Below the pieces are notes generated by a model. That model saw only the letters and a list, made by a program, of their open reading frames with translations. It was not told the DNA's origin and searched no databases. From Hymenobacter sp. APR13 (GTDB taxonomy: Bacteria; Bacteroidota; Bacteroidia; Cytophagales; Hymenobacteraceae), in assembly GCF_000737515.1 (NCBI RefSeq), contig NZ_CP006587.1, positions 2,289,001-2,353,000 on the forward strand: a stretch of 64,000 nucleotides of DNA, written 5' to 3'. The first letter of the stretch is position 1. The number at the start of each line of letters is the position of its first letter. The position numbers and the translations under genes are program-made. Below are positions 53,064 through 61,890 of this stretch, one piece after another.

Positions 53064-54641
53064 ATGGACGACCTTCGTACCACCCTGGCTACCTTTTCGC
53101 CCACCGACCGCAAGGAGTTTCTGCAGTTCATCCAGCGGCAGAAGCGCAAGCCCAAGGGCCGCATGGATTTGCGTCTGTGCGAGCTGCTGCTGCACGCCAA
53201 GCCCTACACCACCCCGCAGCTGCTGGCCAAGCTCTACCCCGATGAGCCCAACGCCGTAGCCTACTACGCCCTGCGCAAGCGCCTGCTCCGCCACCTCACC
53301 GACTACCTGCTGCTGCGCCAGCGCCAGCAGGACCCCACGGCGGCGTCTTCGGTGCGCGGGCTGCTCACGCTGGCCCAGTACCTGTTCGAGGCCGGGGTGC
53401 CGCGCCTGGGCTGGTCGGTGCTGCGCAAAGCCGAAAAGCTGGCCCACGACAACGAGCAGTACGAACTGCTCAATACCGTGTACTCGCTGCAGATTGCCCA
53501 GGCCGGCAGCGAATACGCCGACGACCTGGCCGACATCATCCGGCGGCACCGCATCAACAAGAAAGCCGCCGACGAAGAGGAGCGCGCCAACATTGCCGAC
53601 AGCCTGATCCGGCAGCGCCTGCGCCAGGCCCGCGTGAAGGGCCGCGCCGGCGAGGCCTTCGACGGTATTCTGCAGGATGTGCTGCGCGAATACGACCTGC
53701 AGGAAGCCTTTGCGCGGCGCCCGGCCGTGCTCTACCGGCTCATGTCCATTGCCCGTAGCGCCATGCTTGTGCGCCGCGACTTTGTGTCGTTTGCGCCGTT
53801 TGTGCGCCGCTGCTACCACCTCATGGAGAAGCGCCACGGCTTCTTGCCCGCCCACCGCTACTACCAGCTGGGGCTGCTCTACATGGTGGCTCATGCCCTG
53901 TACCGCACCCGCAAGTTTCAGGAGTCGGTGGCGTATCTGGAGCAGCTGCGCAGTGTGTTGAGCGAGGGCGGCGCGCAGGCCTACCAGGCCGCCTGGCTGC
54001 CGCGCTACACGTTTCTGCTGGCCGCCAACAACGCCTTCCTGCACCGCAACGCCGAAAGCATCCGGCTGCTGGAGCAGGTGCTGCGCCAGCCCGCCGCCGT
54101 GCTGTCCCCGCGCGACGAAATGACGGCCCGTCTCGGGCTGGCCTTCCATTATTTCGCCGAAAGCCAGTTCGCCAAAGCCAACCAGACGCTCATCAGCATC
54201 GGCCGCTCCGACCATTGGTGCGAGCAGGAAATGGGCCTGGAGTGGATGCTCAACAAGAGCATGGGCGAAATGCTGGTGCAGTTCGAGCTCGGTAACCCCG
54301 ACCTGGCTCTCAACCGCCTGCGCGCCATCGAGCGGGTGCTGCGGGAGCGGTTCAGCGCCGATGGCGAGGGCTACGTGGCGGTGCTACGCTACCTGAGTCT
54401 GGTGCGCGACATCATCGAAGACCCGGCGGAGGCCCGTCGGCCGGGCTTTGCTGAGCGGGTAAGTCAGTTGCCGCCCTTCGCGCCCCTGGAACAGGAAGAT
54501 TTGCAGGCCTTGAGCTTCTATAGCTGGCTGTACGCCCGCACCCAGGGCCGGCCCTACTACACAGTGCTGCTGGAACTGGCCGGCAGCAGTTCGCCGGCAC
54601 CCGAGGCCCAGTTAGCCACGGCCAGCGGTTCGCCCGCCTAA
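53064..54641 (+). CDS. TPR-like helical protein, unknown
   Basis: 525 residues, almost fully alpha-helical, with tetratricopeptide-like pairs (GLLTLAQYLFEAGVPRLGWSVLRKAEKLAHDNEQYELLNTVYSLQ; YYQLGLLYMVAHALYRTRKFQESVAYLEQLRSVL; ARLGLAFHYFAESQFAKANQTL). No signal peptide or catalytic motif. Bacteroidota genomes carry many such proteins of unknown role. Upstream frame from 52914 is rejected; ATG 53064 follows a 278-nt AT-rich leader in which I see no gene. Its stop codon is part of the terminator stem. Confidence 0.72.
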   Translation: MDDLRTTLATFSPTDRKEFLQFIQRQKRKPKGRMDLRLCELLLHAKPYTTPQLLAKLYPDEPNAVAYYALRKRLLRHLTDYLLLRQRQQDPTAASSVRGLLTLAQYLFEAGVPRLGWSVLRKAEKLAHDNEQYELLNTVYSLQIAQAGSEYADDLADIIRRHRINKKAADEEERANIADSLIRQRLRQARVKGRAGEAFDGILQDVLREYDLQEAFARRPAVLYRLMSIARSAMLVRRDFVSFAPFVRRCYHLMEKRHGFLPAHRYYQLGLLYMVAHALYRTRKFQESVAYLEQLRSVLSEGGAQAYQAAWLPRYTFLLAANNAFLHRNAESIRLLEQVLRQPAAVLSPRDEMTARLGLAFHYFAESQFAKANQTLISIGRSDHWCEQEMGLEWMLNKSMGEMLVQFELGNPDLALNRLRAIERVLRERFSADGEGYVAVLRYLSLVRDIIEDPAEARRPGFAERVSQLPPFAPLEQEDLQALSFYSWLYARTQGRPYYTVLLELAGSSSPAPEAQLATASGSPA

Positions 54642-54699
54642 AAGCAAATGGCCCCTTTCAATCCGTGAAACGGAAAGAAAGGGGCCATTTGCTTTTAGG
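54637..54699. terminator. Terminator overlapping the stop codon
   Basis: 21-bp stem (54639-54659 with 54677-54697, extendable to 54637-54699); the TAA stop of the TPR-like gene is inside the left arm. The convergent lipoprotein gene ends 25 nt further on. Confidence 0.82.
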
Positions 54700-54723
54700 C
54701 GAGAACTGAGTACCGACCAGTAA

Positions 54724-55074
54724 TTAGTTGCTGCGGGTTTCGCGCTCTACTTCGGCAGCTGCTTCCTTGGTTTCGGCAGCGGCTTTGTTAGCGGCGTTTT
54801 CAGTAGCGGCAGCCGTTTTATCGGCAGCATTTTCGATGGCGTTGCCAGCGTTGTTGGCAGCAGCTTCCGTGGAGTTGGCGGCGTTGTTGGCGGCGGCCTC
54901 CGTGGCGTTGGCCGCGTTAGTGGCTTCAGCGGCGGCGGCGTCGCCTACGTTTTCGGCAGCGGCTTCGGTGTTTTCGGCAGCAGCATCGGCATTCTCTTTG
55001 CCTTCCTGGGTGCAGGAGGTAGCAGCGAAGGCAACGGCAGTGGCAACGAACAGGGCTTTGAACGACATTTTCAT
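54724..55074 (-). CDS. Ala/Glu/Asn-repeat lipoprotein
   Basis: 116 residues. Lipobox AATSC with Cys at ~21. The mature chain consists of degenerate 11- and 7-residue repeats (EATNAANATEAAANNAANSTEAAANNAGN, DKTAAATENAANKAAAETKEAAAEVERE), predicted as a long amphipathic or coiled helix with Ala core positions, similar in style to LEA-like desiccation proteins or Lpp-type spacers. Function inferred only. Strongly acidic. The start may be the ATG at 55074 or 55068. Confidence 0.72.
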   Translation of the reverse strand: MKMSFKALFVATAVAFAATSCTQEGKENADAAAENTEAAAENVGDAAAAEATNAANATEAAANNAANSTEAAANNAGNAIENAADKTAAATENAANKAAAETKEAAAEVERETRSN

Positions 55075-55243
55075 GGCAAGAAGAAGTTGAGTATGGAAAT
55101 TAACTGAACATCCCTTAATAGCGCTCTGCTTCAGAGGTAACCCACGCTAAATGGGCGGGTACTGGCAATTGTTGTCGTTCCAACGCTTACCGTTTGTTGT
55201 CCGTAAGCGGAGCCTCGTTTGTCTGGTTTAATTACGTGAATTG

Positions 55244-55669
55244 ATGAAATGTTTTTTGCCCGTTTCACTCGGGATGCTGCTTGCGCTGCCCGTGGTAAGC
55301 TGGGCCCAAACCAATGATGGATTTCTTCGCCGCGACGGAACCATGTATGTGCTGCGCAACGGCCAGCCCAGGCCCATGGCCCACGAGGTGCACCTGCCCA
55401 ACGGCCGCACCGTCACGCCCGACGGGTTTTTGGTAGCCGCCGATGGCCGCCGTACCGAACTGCGCAATGGCAGTGGCTGCGACCTAAGTGGCCAGCCCAC
55501 CACTACCGCCAACCAGGCCAACCGGGTAGTGCTGCAGCCCGTGGCCAACTCTGCCGCGGCAGGCCGCGGACCGGTGTACGTGCAGGGCCAGCCAGGCTGG
55601 GCCAAGTGGGCAGGAGGGCGCGGGAAAGGCCACCACAAGAAGCGCAAAGGCAAAAAGCACGACGACTAG
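55244..55669 (+). CDS. Secreted protein with DUF6799-like domain
   Basis: 141 residues. Signal peptide MKCFLPVSLGMLLALPVVSWAQ, then a beta hairpin-type domain with two related strands: DGTMYVLRNGQPRPMAHEVHLPNGRTVTPDGFLVAADGRRTELRNG. This resembles DUF6799. The C-terminus is strongly basic (GGRGKGHHKKRKGKKHDD). The ATG at 55244 is preferred over the TTG at 55241. Function unknown. Confidence 0.7.
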   Translation: MKCFLPVSLGMLLALPVVSWAQTNDGFLRRDGTMYVLRNGQPRPMAHEVHLPNGRTVTPDGFLVAADGRRTELRNGSGCDLSGQPTTTANQANRVVLQPVANSAAAGRGPVYVQGQPGWAKWAGGRGKGHHKKRKGKKHDD

Positions 55670-55680
55670 CCCACGGCTCC

Positions 55681-57630
55681 CTACTTCACTTCGTCGGCAT
55701 CGGTGTCGATGTAAAACGTGCGGCCCTGCTGGGTTACCCGGGCACGGCCTTCTACAAAGTCGGCGGCGCTGTCGTAGCTGCCGAACGGCTCGGTCCCTTC
55801 GGTGGGGTCGTCGAGGTAGTCTTGGGTGATGAAGGTGTAGCGGCCTTGGCGTTTCACCCGGGCCAAGCCTTCCCGAAACGGGTAGGCTTCCTGAAAGATG
55901 ACCGGATCCTTGAGCTGCTCTTCGGGCCCGGTGATATAGAACCAGCCCCGGCGGTCGAGTACGGCAGCTTTGCCCTCGCTGAAGGGCAGGGCGGCGTAGT
56001 AGTAAGCGTTGAACTCCTGGCCCTGCAAATCCAGAAACGTGTACAGCTTGCCAATCCGGGCGCGAGCGTAGCCCTCGGAATACGACTGCAGCGCATCGTA
56101 GGCGGGTGGCACTACTTCCTCGCCACCTTCATCCAGAAACCCAAACACCCCATCCTGCTCCACCACCGCCCGGTGCTCGGCCTCAAACGGGCCCGCCGAG
56201 GTATAGCGGGCCGGCACCAGCGTATCGGCGTGGGCGGTGAGGTAGCCCCAGCGGCTGCCTTCCTGAAAGGGCACTGGCGGCCCGGCCGTCGCGGCGCGCA
56301 CGCTCCACCACACCAAGCCCGCGCCCAGCAGCCCGGCGCCGGCCAGTGTTGCCTGCTTTTTGTAGCGTTGCCACTGCCGCAGCCGTTGTTTGGCCTGGGG
56401 CCAGCTCAGCCGCACTCCGGCCTGCCGGTTTGAAATGCGGGCTGCCTGCGGCTGGCTTCCCCCAGAAGCGGGAGGTGCCTGCTGAAGCTGCTGCATCAGG
56501 CCTTCCAGCTGCCGGATGCGGCTATCCAGGGCGTGGTTGCGCTCTTCCAGATCGGTGCGGGAGGCGCGCATGGCGGCCTCCAGCTGCTCCTTTTCCTGGT
56601 TTTCAATGGCCAAGCGTACTTGTAACGACTGGGCTTCGGCGGTTACGGGAGGCGCCGTAGTGAGCTGTTGGCGCAGCTGGGCAATGCTGTGCTCCCGTTC
56701 TTTCTCGCGGGCTTCCAGGGCCTGCAGCTGAGCACCCAGTTCGGCCTGCATACTGGCCCGCAGCCGCTCCAACTCTTCTTTCTGGGCCTGCGGGGCGGCG
56801 GTGCTGTAGGTGTCTTTGGGCAGCTGGTCGGCGTCATGGTCCGTTACATCCTCGGCGCCCAACCAGCGCCACAGCCAGCCCGCCGCCCGCCGGAGCTGCG
56901 TTGCCTCGGATGAAGCCGGACCGGCCGCGCCCGGCCGCAGGTGCCGGGAGGCAGAGGCATCCGAATCAGCATCAGCCTGCGCTATGTGTTCGGCTGGCTC
57001 CGTGTTAGTAGTGTGACTGGGGGTTTTAAGTAGTTGATTGTCAGAATTATGCTGACCGAGGTCGTGGGCTAGCTGCGTGATTTCAGCCGGGGTAAGGTCG
57101 ATTTCGGGGGTGGCCAGCTGGCGCAGTCGTCGGGTGCAGTTGGCCGGGTTAGGCAGCAGATGGAAGCTGCTGCTGGCGGGCACGCTGCTCATGCGTTCCT
57201 CTACCTCGGGGCCAAGCACTAGGGGCTGCTCAAACAGCGTTAGCCCGGCAATGAAGTTGAGGTTGGCGGCTTCCGGTGGAAGCTGGGGCCGAAGCCAGGC
57301 CGCCAGCGCTTCCTTCTGCCGGCTGAAGTGTTGAAAAGGGTTGTCGGCGCCGGCCGAGCCGGTGAGCGGGCGCCCCGCCAGCCGCCAGGCACTATGGCCG
57401 AAGTCGGGGATGTGCAGCGCGCCGCCGCCCGGCAGTAGCAGCAGTAGCACAATGCTGTGCGGCCGGATAAGCACGGCATCCAGTACTTCCTCGCCGGCAC
57501 CCACGGCCAGATTTCCGAGCAGCAGCGTAGCAGGGGCGCCGGTTTCAGCCAGCAGAGCAGCCCGCAAATCATCGAACTGTTGCTGCCGGGTGGCGTCGGC
57601 GAAAGGAATCGGAAGGTAGGTGTGGAGCAT
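55681..57630 (-). CDS. NERD-like/coiled-coil/TM/WG-repeat protein
   Basis: 649 residues from ATG 57630. N-terminal ~150 residues resemble a NERD-type domain (TLLLGNLAVGAGEEVLDAVLIRPHSIVLLLLLPGGGALHIPDFGHSAWRLAGRPL .. PFQHFSRQKEALAAWLRP), but an acidic catalytic core is not clear. A Thr/Asp/Ser-rich linker, a coiled coil (EELERLRASMQAELGAQLQALEAREKEREHSIAQLRQQ), and a Trp-containing membrane helix (LAGAGLLGAGLVWWSVRAA) follow. The C-terminus holds WG-type repeats (GYLTAHADTLVPARYTSAGPFEAEHRAVVEQDGVFGFLDEGGEEVVPPAYD). The upstream frame from 57729 is dropped. Function unknown; likely envelope sensor or scaffold (inference). Confidence 0.68.
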   Translation of the reverse strand: MLHTYLPIPFADATRQQQFDDLRAALLAETGAPATLLLGNLAVGAGEEVLDAVLIRPHSIVLLLLLPGGGALHIPDFGHSAWRLAGRPLTGSAGADNPFQHFSRQKEALAAWLRPQLPPEAANLNFIAGLTLFEQPLVLGPEVEERMSSVPASSSFHLLPNPANCTRRLRQLATPEIDLTPAEITQLAHDLGQHNSDNQLLKTPSHTTNTEPAEHIAQADADSDASASRHLRPGAAGPASSEATQLRRAAGWLWRWLGAEDVTDHDADQLPKDTYSTAAPQAQKEELERLRASMQAELGAQLQALEAREKEREHSIAQLRQQLTTAPPVTAEAQSLQVRLAIENQEKEQLEAAMRASRTDLEERNHALDSRIRQLEGLMQQLQQAPPASGGSQPQAARISNRQAGVRLSWPQAKQRLRQWQRYKKQATLAGAGLLGAGLVWWSVRAATAGPPVPFQEGSRWGYLTAHADTLVPARYTSAGPFEAEHRAVVEQDGVFGFLDEGGEEVVPPAYDALQSYSEGYARARIGKLYTFLDLQGQEFNAYYYAALPFSEGKAAVLDRRGWFYITGPEEQLKDPVIFQEAYPFREGLARVKRQGRYTFITQDYLDDPTEGTEPFGSYDSAADFVEGRARVTQQGRTFYIDTDADEVK

Positions 57631-57771
57631 AGAGAAAGAAACGGCGGTCCGGCCGCCGGGCAACCCGGCCGGCAGCCTTCTACGCAGCCAATGGTAGTGG
57701 GGTAGCTCAACTTTTCCGGCGGTGGGCAAGTATAGACAACCACTTTCTTTCGTCAGTCATACTCTGCCCTC

Positions 57772-58173
57772 ATGGATTCCACGGCCTCCACTCCCCAAAA
57801 TACCCCTATTCCTACAGTGCCGCTCGAGGTTACTGATCAGCAAAACACTGCCCTGCTGGAGGATACGCTCACGCTGCTCAACGCCGGCCTGCCCGCCAAG
57901 CCCGACCAGCACGGCCTAGCTGAAATAGAGCGGTGGGAGCAGGTGTTGAAAGCCTCAGAGCGTCCTGGCCTGGCAAAAATAATTCAGGAGCTGGCCACTT
58001 TGCGCGAACAGCTTGCCGCCTCCGATACCAAGTCGCACGATCTGGCCGAAACGCTGGCCACGCTCGGCGCCGAAACCACCAAGGTAGCCGAGGAGTCGAA
58101 TGGCGGCTACTCCGGCCCCCTCATGCATCTGGGCAAAGTGCTCATCAAAATGGGGTCTTCGCTTTCGCGCTAA
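57772..58173 (+). CDS. Small helical protein, unknown
   Basis: 133 residues, no signal. A disordered Thr/Pro-rich start is followed by two long acidic helices (DQQNTALLEDTLTLLNAGLP; WEQVLKASERPGLAKIIQELATLREQLAASDTKSHDLAETLATLGAETTKVAEES) and ends with a hydrophobic GPLMHLGKVLIKMGSSLSR. It is divergent from the NERD-like/WG gene, with 141 nt between. No family known; the arrangement could be a small regulator or partner of that protein, but nothing in the sequence proves it. Confidence 0.62.
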   Translation: MDSTASTPQNTPIPTVPLEVTDQQNTALLEDTLTLLNAGLPAKPDQHGLAEIERWEQVLKASERPGLAKIIQELATLREQLAASDTKSHDLAETLATLGAETTKVAEESNGGYSGPLMHLGKVLIKMGSSLSR

Positions 58174-58210
58174 GCTTCGCTGGCGCGCAGGCACATACTC
58201 TGCTAAGCAC

Positions 58211-58277
58211 AGTAGCCCCGCCGGCCGCCACGCCTCTGCTTGTAACAGGCAAGGGCGTGGCAGCCGGCGGGGCTACT
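58211..58277 (+). terminator. 24-bp hairpin after the helical protein gene
   Basis: Arms 58211-58234 and 58254-58277 pair with one mismatch around a 19-nt loop. The long GTAGCCCCGCCGGC stem may also be a dispersed repeat, but only this copy is in the window. Confidence 0.75.
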
Positions 58278-58325
58278 TGTGTGGTGGGGGTGAGGGGCGG
58301 TAGCGGCAGGCCGGCATCTGCGGCG

Positions 58326-58333
58326 TACTTTTG
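58326..58333 (+). promoter_or_regulatory. -7 element TACTTTTG
   Basis: Exact TAnnTTTG match 24 nt before the ATG at 58358. Confidence 0.5.
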
Positions 58334-58357
58334 CGCTTCTTCGCCGCTTACGTCTAT

Positions 58358-59404
58358 ATGGAATCTGGTTCTGCTTACCCGTCTCTTCCGCCCCTGGCCC
58401 TCTACGACCCGTTCACGGGGATGCAGTTCAGCCAGAAGCATTGTTTTCTGTGTGGTACGCCCACCGTGCCCGGGCAGGATGTAGTGCCTGTGTTTGCCGA
58501 GTGGCTGATGACCCGCTACAACCTGCACGAGCGCCAGATCAAGCTGCTCGATATGAGCATCGTGCGCTACCAGGAGTTGCAGATTGCTTGCTGCCCCCAA
58601 TGCCGCACCCAGCACGTAGAGCCGCTGGAAGCCCGCGTGCAGCAGGCTGCCGCCCAAGGGCTGCAGGGCCTGCGCGAGCTCGACGAGCAGACCTTGTTCC
58701 TGTGGCTGGGCAAGATGTTCTACGGCGTGCTCGTGACCGAGCTGCTCAACGAGCTGATGCCGCTGGCGCGGCCCCAATACCCGCTGGCCGAAAACGCCCA
58801 GCTGTTCCGCCGCTTCCAAGCCTTTTTCCAGCCATTTCAGGCCCTGCGGGTGCCCATGGAGTACGACGACTTCGTGCCGGGCTCGGTGTTTCTGCTGGAA
58901 GCCGACCTGCGCGAAGACACGCTGCCTTTCTTCTATGACGATGACCTGAGCACACTCACGTTCAGCATCAAGCTCGATGAAGCCGTGCTGGTGGCGTGTC
59001 TGGTCGATAATGGCATTATCCGGCAGGCCATGCGCCGTGTGTACGAGGATGCCCAACGGCCGCTGCACCCCGCGCAGGTGGCCGAATTTAAGGCACGCGT
59101 GTACTACGGGGCCTACCTGCTCAATGTAGTGCCCGACTACTACCCGCGCGCCGTGCACCCCGGCGACACCACGCTGGTAATGGATACCCTGATTGATGAC
59201 GTAACGGGCGCCGTGTTCAACCCCTGGGAAAACAGCGGCTACGCGCAGTCGTTGCTGGAAATGTGGAAGCCCTGGCAGATTCCGCTCACGCAGATTCTGG
59301 CCGATCCGGCGCAGCCGCTCAGCCTGCTTTACGATGCAGACGGGCAGCCCCGGCAACTGGAACACTTCCAGGGCCCGCAGACCGAAAACGGAAAGGGAAT
59401 TTAA
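58358..59404 (+). CDS. Degenerate HNH-like zinc-ribbon protein
   Basis: 348 residues. The opening CFLCG (C30, C33 region) followed by QDVVPVFAEWLM mirrors HNH-type proteins with CxxCG..EHVFPKWLL, but the EH pair is QD here. A second knuckle is CCPQC near residue 77, with PLEARV and WLGKMFYGVLVTELLNELMP as in that family. Loss of the HNH His suggests it no longer cuts DNA. The long alpha/beta C-terminal part is unassigned. No partner gene is evident. Start at ATG 58358 fits the promoter. Confidence 0.65.
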   Translation: MESGSAYPSLPPLALYDPFTGMQFSQKHCFLCGTPTVPGQDVVPVFAEWLMTRYNLHERQIKLLDMSIVRYQELQIACCPQCRTQHVEPLEARVQQAAAQGLQGLRELDEQTLFLWLGKMFYGVLVTELLNELMPLARPQYPLAENAQLFRRFQAFFQPFQALRVPMEYDDFVPGSVFLLEADLREDTLPFFYDDDLSTLTFSIKLDEAVLVACLVDNGIIRQAMRRVYEDAQRPLHPAQVAEFKARVYYGAYLLNVVPDYYPRAVHPGDTTLVMDTLIDDVTGAVFNPWENSGYAQSLLEMWKPWQIPLTQILADPAQPLSLLYDADGQPRQLEHFQGPQTENGKGI

Positions 59405-59422
59405 AGCGGAATAAGCAGGCAG

Positions 59423-59953
59423 CTAGCTAGCCTGCCATGAAGGCTCAAACACAAATTTGCTGAGTTTGATGTTGGGCCAGCGGCCTTCAAGCCCTGTTTT
59501 GCATTCACGCTCATTCACAAGCACGTCCACGCAATGGCGGTGGCGGCGGTTCATGGTGTCATGAATGATGTAAACGCCATCTAGGGCAGAGGAAATACCG
59601 CTGACGCGGACTTTGTCGCCGTAGTTGAAAGGACCGCCCCAGTTTTTGAGCAGGTCGCGGGATACGGCGAGCCAGCGGGTTTTGCTAGAATGACGAGCCG
59701 GAATGATGGAGCCATCGGCGGTTTCCATCGGGGCATCATCGGTCTGGCCCACTTCGGGCCAGTAAGTGGTTGCCGTAACGCTGTACGACAATGTGCGAGG
59801 AGGAGCAGTGGGCCGCCGCATGGGCGTCACCGGTACTACGAGCTGTACCGGACGGGGGCTGATGCTGGCAACAGTGGATGGCAGCGCAAGAGCCGAGTCA
59901 GTGAGGGTGCGGGGTGGAAAGAGTAGGGTTAATAGGAATAAGGCAAGGGACAT
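59423..59953 (-). CDS. 3D-domain (RlpA/DPBB-like) secreted protein
   Basis: 176 residues. Hydrophobic N-terminus MSLALFLLTLLFPP as a signal, Pro/Thr-rich linker, then a 3D/double-psi barrel domain: SVTATTYWPEVGQTDD, ADGSIIP, KTRWLAVSRDLL, FNYGDKVRVSGI, DGVYIIHDTMNRRHRHCVDVLV. The Asp pattern (ADGS, YGDKV, HDTMN) is that of the 3D domain, found with peptidoglycan-cleaving enzymes. The C-terminus contains GLEGRWPNIKLSKFVFEP. Convergent with the HNH-like gene, 18 nt apart. Confidence 0.75.
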   Translation of the reverse strand: MSLALFLLTLLFPPRTLTDSALALPSTVASISPRPVQLVVPVTPMRRPTAPPRTLSYSVTATTYWPEVGQTDDAPMETADGSIIPARHSSKTRWLAVSRDLLKNWGGPFNYGDKVRVSGISSALDGVYIIHDTMNRRHRHCVDVLVNERECKTGLEGRWPNIKLSKFVFEPSWQAS

Positions 59954-60399
59954 GACGTTTGGGTTCGTGGACTCTCGCTTATTGTCCGGAGAGAATGGAC
60001 AGCCGGCCCGACTCGGCTAGTGGGTAAGTGCGCCATCTGCGTTAGCAGCCTGAAAACACTCTTTAGCGTATGTGTAGCGGCTTCAGAAAGCCGTAAACAG
60101 GCAAGTGAAAGACGTTTTATGGTTTAAATATAGATAAAAATTATAATCAATTGCACTTGTAAAATATTGTCCTTTTGAAGGGCTCAAAGGTACTACTTTT
60201 TTTTAGACTGGGTTTTTTACCGGTTGCTAACTTGTTTAGTATAACCGGCGCGGCTATTACTTGTTCAGGACCGGCCAATACGATGGCGAACGGCGTAGGG
60301 TTGTAGGCAAAGCAGGAACTCTTCAGGCAAGGCCGCGTATGGAATCGGAACGGCTTTTTTGCTGCTGATTTGTTTTGTTCGTCCCAACCACTACTCCCT
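59954..60399. other. 446-nt intergenic region without gene
   Basis: Between the divergent 3D-domain and yellow-like genes. The middle (about 60110-60230) is AT-rich with a T8 run at 60198-60205. A small hairpin (CGGCTT/AAGCCG) lies near 60075. No ORF with coding character, RNA gene or repeat of the families described was found; promoters of both neighbours are probably here. Confidence 0.5.
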
Positions 60400-61596
60400 A
60401 TGTCCATTCTTTTCCGCCAGTTCGGCCTGAGTTCTAAGCTGGCAGCCGGTCTGCTGGCTGGTGCCTCACTCGCCGCGTGCTCCTCGCCCTCCACGCCCGC
60501 TACCGATGCCAGTGGCACGGCTACTACTACAGATTCCACCCAGACGGCCGCGCCCGTAGCACCAGCCAATTCGCCTTTGCAGGTGGTGGCCCAGTTCCGG
60601 GAGCCGCAGATGGTGGGCGTGGCCGTGCTGCCTGATGGCCGCGTGTTTGCCGACTTCCCCCGCTGGGACAACAACCCCGTGAACCCCATTGCGGAGGTAA
60701 TGCCCGACGGCTCGGTGAAAGGCTACCCCGACGCTGACTGGTGCGCCTGGAATGAAACCGTGAAAAACGAGCCCCAGAAGCACTGGATCTGTCCCCAGAG
60801 CGTGCACGCCGATAAAACGGGGATGCTGTGGGTGCTCGATCCGGCCTCGCCCGGCATCAAAGGCACCGTACCCGGCGGCCCCAAGCTGGTGAAGATTGAC
60901 CCCAAAACCGACAAGGTGGTGCAGAATATCAGCATCCCGGAAAGTGTGGCCTCGCGCAAATCCTACCTCAACGATGTGCGCATTGATACTCAGAATCAAT
61001 ACGCCTACATCACCGAGTCGGGGGTGGGGAGTCTGGTGGTGGTGGATCTGAAATCGGGCAAGGCGCGCAAGCTGCTGGCGGGCCACTCCACCATGATGGG
61101 CGACACCACGCTCAACATCAAGGCCGACGGCAAAGAACTGCTCGACCCCACCGGCAAGCGTGCCCAGTTCAACGCCGACGGCATTGCCCTGAGCCAGGAT
61201 ATGCAGTACCTGTACTGGAAGCCGCTGACCAGCTACACCCTGTTCCGCATCAAAACGGAAGCCCTGCGCAACCCTGCCCTCACCGATGCCCAACTGGCTG
61301 CCCAAATTGAGGACTTAGGCAAAGTGCCCGCCTCCGACGGCATGGAAATCGATGCCCAGAACAACCTTTACCTGAGTGCCTTTGAGGACCATTCCATCAA
61401 GCGCCGCACGCCGGCCGGCAAAATCGAAACGGTGGTGCAGGACCCGCGCCTGGAATGGCCCGACACGTTTGCCTTCTCCGGCGACGGCAAAACCCTCTAC
61501 GTAACCACCTCGGCCATCCACAAGACTCCCACCTGGAACAAGGGTATCGGTAAGCAGGATCAGCCCTATTACATCTTTAAGATGGCCCTGAAATAG
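60400..61596 (+). CDS. Yellow/major-royal-jelly-like lipoprotein
   Basis: 398 residues. Lipoprotein signal with lipobox SLAAC (Cys 27) and a Thr/Ser/Ala-rich spacer. The remainder is a six-bladed beta-propeller of the MRJP/yellow type: VAVLPDGRVFADFPRWDNNPVNPIAEVMPDG, HADKTGMLWVLDPASPG, YLNDVRIDTQNQYAYITESGVGSLVVVDLKSG, DGMEIDAQNNLYLSAFEDHSI, DTFAFSGDGKTLYVTTSAIH. Bacterial members of the family are of unknown activity, some near gluconolactonases. The R1 repeat follows the stop. Confidence 0.86.
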   Translation: MSILFRQFGLSSKLAAGLLAGASLAACSSPSTPATDASGTATTTDSTQTAAPVAPANSPLQVVAQFREPQMVGVAVLPDGRVFADFPRWDNNPVNPIAEVMPDGSVKGYPDADWCAWNETVKNEPQKHWICPQSVHADKTGMLWVLDPASPGIKGTVPGGPKLVKIDPKTDKVVQNISIPESVASRKSYLNDVRIDTQNQYAYITESGVGSLVVVDLKSGKARKLLAGHSTMMGDTTLNIKADGKELLDPTGKRAQFNADGIALSQDMQYLYWKPLTSYTLFRIKTEALRNPALTDAQLAAQIEDLGKVPASDGMEIDAQNNLYLSAFEDHSIKRRTPAGKIETVVQDPRLEWPDTFAFSGDGKTLYVTTSAIHKTPTWNKGIGKQDQPYYIFKMALK

Positions 61597-61603
61597 CACC
61601 ACA

Positions 61604-61695
61604 GGCAGTAGCGCGAACCTTGTAGTTCGCGCCCCCGTGCCGTCGGACCGATTTCAACGGCGCGGGGGCGCGAACTGCAAAGTTCGCGCTACTAC
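61604..61695. repeat. BIME-like paired palindrome, family R1, copy 2
   Basis: Same layout as at 2385-2477. Arms about 61604-61633 and 61667-61695 share GTAGCGCGAAC and the GCGCGAAC/GTTCGCGC hairpin; the left arm has decayed at three positions. It lies 7 nt downstream of the yellow-like gene, again right after a stop codon. Confidence 0.85.
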
Positions 61696-61890
61696 TTCAC
61701 CGAAAGCCGTTCCTATTCAACGGGGGCGGCTTTTGTATTTATTTGATAGATTGGACATCGGTACCTGTGAAAGAAACGCAGGTGGAATTATCTAGTTGAT
61801 TAACAGGTTTATTTGCACATGCGCATATCAGTTTTTACTTCCTGATCAGGCTATTTACCTTTACCCCCTGACACCACCAGCTCCCACCGC

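Noticed and set aside
60147..60689. 180-codon minus-strand frame in the 60-kb gap
   Set aside because: Covers an AT-rich intergenic region and the 5' end of the yellow-like gene antisense; no coding character.
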